NCBI GenBank assembly: GCA_029258405.1
Contig: JARHYY010000113.1
Coordinates: 1-17,241, forward strand
From: Helicobacteraceae bacterium
Lineage (GTDB): Bacteria; Campylobacterota; Campylobacteria; Campylobacterales; Helicobacteraceae
Direction of reading: 5' to 3'
DNA: 17,241 bases
Both the position numbers and the translations under genes were made by a program. Position 1 is the stretch's first letter, and each line of letters starts with the position of its first letter. This document shows, piece after piece, positions 13,488-17,241 of this stretch. The notes below the pieces were generated by a model. That model was not told the DNA's origin. It made no database searches and saw only the letters and a program-made list of their open reading frames with translations.

Positions 13488-16181
13488 ATGCTTGATAAAA
13501 CTTATGGTGATTTACCTACAGATATAATTGATTTACATAAAGGTTCAGCTTTTGCTTCAAAGATTATTGTAGAGCTTTTAGAGCTTTTAGCACCAAATGT
13601 TGCTGCAAATTTTTTGATGCTTAAGGAGCTATTTGCCAAGGATAAGACAGCCCTTAATACAAAGGATATGTCTTATCTTAAGGAGCAAATACCAGAGTTG
13701 GTTCATTCATTTTCGCTCTATAATATGTTTCTTAATGTTGTTGAAGAGCGTTTTTTTGCTATGAATCGAGATTCTTCAGAGCTATTGTTTAATACTATTA
13801 AAGAGTTAGAGAGCAATGGTTTTGATCGCAATGATATTTTAGATGTTTTGAAGGATATTGAATTTTATCCTGTATTTACAGCACACCCTACTGAATCAAG
13901 GCGAAGAACATTTTTGGAATCGCATCATGATTTTTCAAGCTTGCTTGATAAGATTCTTAAGAATCCTCATTCTAAAGAGGGGCAACAATCTTATGAGCGT
14001 TTGATGTATAGGCTTGTTTTATTATGGAGAACTCATTTAGTGAGGGATAAAAAAGTAGAAGTGCTTTTTGAGCTTGATAATTTGTTATATATTGTAGAAA
14101 GCTCTTTGCTCTTAAGTGCGCTAAAGAGTTGCAGGCAAATATCATCTGCTTTGAAAGTGCCTTTAAAGCATTCTCCTATTCGCTTAGGGAGCTGGATTGG
14201 GGGGGATAGAGATGGCAACCCAAATGTGAATAATGATACCATGCTCAAAGTTATGAAAGCACAGCATAAGAGTATTATAAGAATTTATATTGAACGCATT
14301 AATAGGCTTACGAGAGAATTATCATGTGCAGCTGAACTTTGCCCACCAAGTACAAGGCTTATGCAATCTTTGCATGAAGAATCCCAATATCTCCCTCCAT
14401 CTTTGCAAACCTTACACCAAAATGAACCATTTAGAGCAAAGCTCCATATTATAAAACAGAAATTGCAAAACCGACTTATTTATGTAAATAACCGCAATGG
14501 AATTGATTTTGTCTATAAAAATACACAGGAATTAATTGATGATATAGATATTCTTATAGAAAGTCTTGATGCAATAAGTGCTACTTTTTTGAAAGAGTTT
14601 AGAAATCTTGTGCTTTTGGGTGGTTTTCATCTCTTAGAATTAGACTTTAGAGAGCATAGGGCGGTGCTTAACAGTGCATTGAGTGAGATTTTTTCTTTAT
14701 TAGGATATGCTCAAGGCGACTTTTGTGATTTTTCGCTTGAGAAGAAAATACAAATCTTAAATCAAGCTTTAACATATCCACCTATAAATTTAAATATCTT
14801 AAAAGGAAAAATTTCTGAAAGTACAGAAGAATTTGTTGAATCATTTTTAAAAATTGCATGGGCAAAAGAAAGAATAAGTGAAAATATTTTAGAAAGCTTT
14901 ATTGTTTCTATGACGCAAGATGCTGCTGATATGTTAGGGGTTCTATGGTTTGCCCAACAAAGCAATTTGTGGATAAAGGGTAAAAAAGCAACCTTATCTA
15001 TTACGCCTCTTTTAGAAACTATTGATGATCTTAAAAGAGCTGGAGATATTATGCGTAAGCTTTGTGATAATGAGCATTATATTGCCTACCTTAGAGATCA
15101 TCATAGAACTCAAGAAATTATGATTGGTTATTCTGATTCAAGTAAAGATGGAGGAATTTTTGCAAGTAATTATTTTTTAAATCAGGCTATTGCTGATTTG
15201 GTTGCATTAGAAGATGAATTGAATATAAAATTTAAACTTTTTCACGGGAGAGGAGGAAGCATAAGCAGAGGTGGAGGTAAGCTTGAATCAGCCCTTTTTG
15301 CTTCGCCTCAAAAAAGTGTTTCGGGTTTGCTCAAAACTACAGAGCAAGGTGAAGTTATTTCATCAAAGTATCTCAATAGTTCAAGTGCAGAGTTCAACTT
15401 TACCACTACTATTTGTGCATTGCTTAAAAAATCGGTTTGGGATAAGTTTGGAACTCAATCATCGATGAGTTTAAGCGATTACCATCAAGAGCTTATGTGC
15501 AAGGTAAGTCAAGTATCGCAACAAACATATCGCTCTTTGGTGTATGGCACAGAAGGTTTTGTAGAATATTTTAAAGAAGCGACACCTATATATTTTATAC
15601 AGCAATTAAACATAGGTTCTCGCCCTAGCAAACGCAAAGAAACACAAAGGGTAGAAGATTTAAGGGCGATTCCATGGGTATTTGCATGGACACAGAATCG
15701 TGCTATTATACCTGCATGGTATGGTGTTGGGAGTGGGTTAGAAAGTGTTTTTGGCGATATGGATAATTATGTTTCAATATTGCATGAATGTTATGATAAA
15801 ATACCATTTTTTAAAGTAACAGTTGATAATATAGCACAATCTCTTTTGAAGGTCGATTTACAGATAGCCTCTCTTTATAATCAATTTGTTTCTAATAGAA
15901 ATATTCAAGAAAAAATTTATGCTTATATTGCAGAAGAATATGAGAAAACACTACATTGGATAAAAATTATTCGTATGGAAGATAATATTATGGAACATGA
16001 TGGCATTTTACAAGAATCAATTTTAATGAGAAAACCAACTATTGATGCTCTCAATTTTTTTCAAGTAGAGCTTATCAAAGAATTTAAAAATGCACATTAT
16101 GAGGAGCGAAGACAACGGCTTATTAAGCTTATAAATTCTACAGTTATAGGAATAGCTCAAGGCATGAGAAATACTGGCTAA
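13488..16181 (+). CDS. ppc: Phosphoenolpyruvate carboxylase
   Basis: An 897-residue bacterial-type enzyme, close to the usual 880-930. It carboxylates phosphoenolpyruvate with bicarbonate to oxaloacetate in the cytoplasm, refilling the citric acid cycle and feeding aspartate synthesis. Catalytic motifs are intact: TAHPT with His133, GSWIGGDRDGNPNV at 234-247 (PEP binding), MIGYSDSSKDGG at 545-556, HGRGGS from His586, WVFAWTQNRAIIPAWYGVG, and a C-terminal NTG that closes the active site. AAGGA ends 6 bases before the ATG. A run of seven G (14199-14205) encodes Gly-Gly in the GSWIGGDRDGN motif. H. pylori lacks ppc, so its presence points to another Helicobacter or a relative. It is divergent from ilvC, and the HDOD gene follows after 27 bases, probably on the same transcript. 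Confidence 0.97.
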   Translation: MLDKTYGDLPTDIIDLHKGSAFASKIIVELLELLAPNVAANFLMLKELFAKDKTALNTKDMSYLKEQIPELVHSFSLYNMFLNVVEERFFAMNRDSSELLFNTIKELESNGFDRNDILDVLKDIEFYPVFTAHPTESRRRTFLESHHDFSSLLDKILKNPHSKEGQQSYERLMYRLVLLWRTHLVRDKKVEVLFELDNLLYIVESSLLLSALKSCRQISSALKVPLKHSPIRLGSWIGGDRDGNPNVNNDTMLKVMKAQHKSIIRIYIERINRLTRELSCAAELCPPSTRLMQSLHEESQYLPPSLQTLHQNEPFRAKLHIIKQKLQNRLIYVNNRNGIDFVYKNTQELIDDIDILIESLDAISATFLKEFRNLVLLGGFHLLELDFREHRAVLNSALSEIFSLLGYAQGDFCDFSLEKKIQILNQALTYPPINLNILKGKISESTEEFVESFLKIAWAKERISENILESFIVSMTQDAADMLGVLWFAQQSNLWIKGKKATLSITPLLETIDDLKRAGDIMRKLCDNEHYIAYLRDHHRTQEIMIGYSDSSKDGGIFASNYFLNQAIADLVALEDELNIKFKLFHGRGGSISRGGGKLESALFASPQKSVSGLLKTTEQGEVISSKYLNSSSAEFNFTTTICALLKKSVWDKFGTQSSMSLSDYHQELMCKVSQVSQQTYRSLVYGTEGFVEYFKEATPIYFIQQLNIGSRPSKRKETQRVEDLRAIPWVFAWTQNRAIIPAWYGVGSGLESVFGDMDNYVSILHECYDKIPFFKVTVDNIAQSLLKVDLQIASLYNQFVSNRNIQEKIYAYIAEEYEKTLHWIKIIRMEDNIMEHDGILQESILMRKPTIDALNFFQVELIKEFKNAHYEERRQRLIKLINSTVIGIAQGMRNTG
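14199..14205 (+). repeat. G7 tract inside ppc
   Basis: Seven consecutive G fall within the codons for Ile-Gly-Gly-Asp of the PEP-binding motif. G-tracts are classic phase-variation sites in Campylobacter and Helicobacter, but seven is at the short end. Confidence 0.85.
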
Positions 16182-16208
16182 TCAAGAAAAGCACAGAGGA
16201 GTAAATTA

Positions 16209-17030
16209 ATGGAGCAAGAAATTATAAAAAGTATCAAAAATCTACCTATGATCCCTGATTCTATTCATAAAATACAGCAGATATGTAGCGATGCTAATTC
16301 AAGCATTGCTGATGTTATTAAAATTGTTGAGAAAGATCCAATATTAACAGCGAATTTATTAAGGGCGGCTAATTCTCCTTTATATGGATTTTCTCGTGAA
16401 GTAACCAATATTGCCCAAGCTGTTTCTTTGTTTGGGATGAGTACAATTAAAGGCTTTGCCATTGTAACAGCAGTAAAAAGTCGCGTAAAAATTAACCTTT
16501 CTCCATATAGCTTAAGCGAACAGAGTTTTTTAAGAACAGCAGATTTGCAAAATGCTTTTATGGTGCGTTGGGTTTCTCGTTTAGATAAAAGCTCATTAAG
16601 CTTATTGTCCCCCGCATCTTTTTTGCTTGAAATAGGGGTTGTTATTTTGAGTTCTGTACTTTTGGAGCATGAGAAGCAGAATGAATTTATGGAGGCATTA
16701 AATGATCGTGGTAAAGAATCAGTAAGTGATATTGAACGGGAGATACTTGGAATGAGTTCTTATCAGGCAGCATCAGCTCTTTTTGAATATTGGAATTTTG
16801 ATAAATCTCTTGTTGATATAATGGAATATGTTGAGAATCCTCAAGGAGCACCCCAAGATTTAATTACTTATGCATATATGCTCTCTATCTTGCACCATCT
16901 TATTTCTCTTTATAATGTTTGTACAGAGAATCAAATACAAAGTGCAAAAAAAATATTGGAATGTAGTCCTATTAATGAATACCAACATTTTGAAAAAGTA
17001 TTGAAGGAGTTTTTGCTCTCGATCCAATAA
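16209..17030 (+). CDS. HDOD-domain signalling protein
   Basis: This 273-residue protein consists of an HDOD domain (about 1-200) and a helical tail. LPMIPDSIHKI (12-22), VEKDPILTANLLRAANSPLYG (40-60) and IAQAVSLFGMSTIKGFAI (68-85) are the typical opening of the family. HDOD proteins resemble HD-GYP phosphodiesterases but lack catalytic HD residues, and they serve as adaptors in regulatory or motility pathways. A Campylobacter relative has been tied to motility (from memory, Cj0248). No receiver or GGDEF domain is attached here. GAGGAG at 16196-16201 gives a good start at ATG 16209. It lies 27 bases after ppc and is probably co-transcribed, although no functional link to PEP carboxylase is known to me. 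Domain call is secure; pathway unknown. Confidence 0.9.
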   Translation: MEQEIIKSIKNLPMIPDSIHKIQQICSDANSSIADVIKIVEKDPILTANLLRAANSPLYGFSREVTNIAQAVSLFGMSTIKGFAIVTAVKSRVKINLSPYSLSEQSFLRTADLQNAFMVRWVSRLDKSSLSLLSPASFLLEIGVVILSSVLLEHEKQNEFMEALNDRGKESVSDIEREILGMSSYQAASALFEYWNFDKSLVDIMEYVENPQGAPQDLITYAYMLSILHHLISLYNVCTENQIQSAKKILECSPINEYQHFEKVLKEFLLSIQ

Positions 17031-17054
17031 GAATTATGATAATAAAATGAATAA

Positions 17055-17241
17055 GCTAATAACCGCATAAACATAAATCGATTCTATATTACAGGCTATC
17101 GCAGAAATAAAAATATAATAGGTTATTTAGTTGAAAATGGTAACCAAAAGTGTATTAAGAGCTTCAAAGACAATAAAGTTATTGCCCTAAAGGTAAAGCA
17201 AAAAGCCCTAAAGCCTCTGCCTCCTTTGAGTGTGTTTGTGC
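17055..17241 (+). other. Open frame without clear start reaching the right edge
   Basis: From 17055 one plus-strand frame stays open for 62 codons to the window end, with no ATG or GTG near its beginning. The translation has a positively charged, plausible composition (for example YRRNKN, KVKQKALKPLPPL). The minus strand is also open over the last 38 codons in one frame. It could be the start of a gene lying beyond the edge, a gene remnant, or chance. No family is recognised. Confidence 0.2.

Overview
The window looks like chromosome from an epsilonproteobacterium, most likely an enterohepatic Helicobacter. The DNA is A+T rich. aspS, adk and ppa lie in tandem, as they nearly do in H. pylori. 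The adenylate kinase is the short form without a zinc LID, and the proteins (MoaA, KARI, the small outer-membrane beta-barrel) have a Helicobacter/Campylobacter character. The presence of ppc and of a PhoX-type phosphatase argues against H. pylori itself. The assignment rests on reading proteins by eye; no search was run.

Left region (1-3283, minus strand). Four genes read towards the left edge, apparently as one operon: a TerB-like protein, a small YkgJ-type cysteine-cluster protein, a membrane protein with a long Gly/Ala-rich centre, and a protein with an HNH-like nuclease motif followed by hydrophobic segments. The last gene runs off the window. The cluster is not housekeeping and is the best candidate for an undescribed stress-response or conflict system. 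A 13-base A/T homopolymer sits where the -35 region of its promoter should be, which suggests phase-variable expression.

Middle region (3561-8085). A small exported ComEA-like helix-hairpin-helix protein converges on a Tat-exported PhoX alkaline phosphatase, which has an almost consensus sigma-70 promoter. Divergent from phoX is an outer-membrane beta-barrel protein with a Gln/Pro/Tyr-rich N-terminal linker. It converges on moaA (molybdenum cofactor synthesis), whose upstream region carries a perfect dyad.

Housekeeping operon (8336-11183). aspS (TTG start), adk and ppa are separated by about 10 bases each and supply aspartyl-tRNA, nucleotide balance and pyrophosphate removal. An A+T-only hairpin follows ppa.

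Gap (11184-12324). About 1.1 kb holds no convincing gene. It is dense in stops in all frames but contains several perfect inverted repeats and two very small reading frames. It may be a decayed locus or hold unrecognised small RNAs.

Right region (12325-17241). ilvC (branched-chain amino acids) faces left. ppc (anaplerotic oxaloacetate synthesis) faces right and is followed 27 bases later by an HDOD-domain protein. The last ~190 bases are an open frame without a clear start, reaching the right edge. No tRNA, rRNA, CRISPR array or intact insertion sequence was seen.
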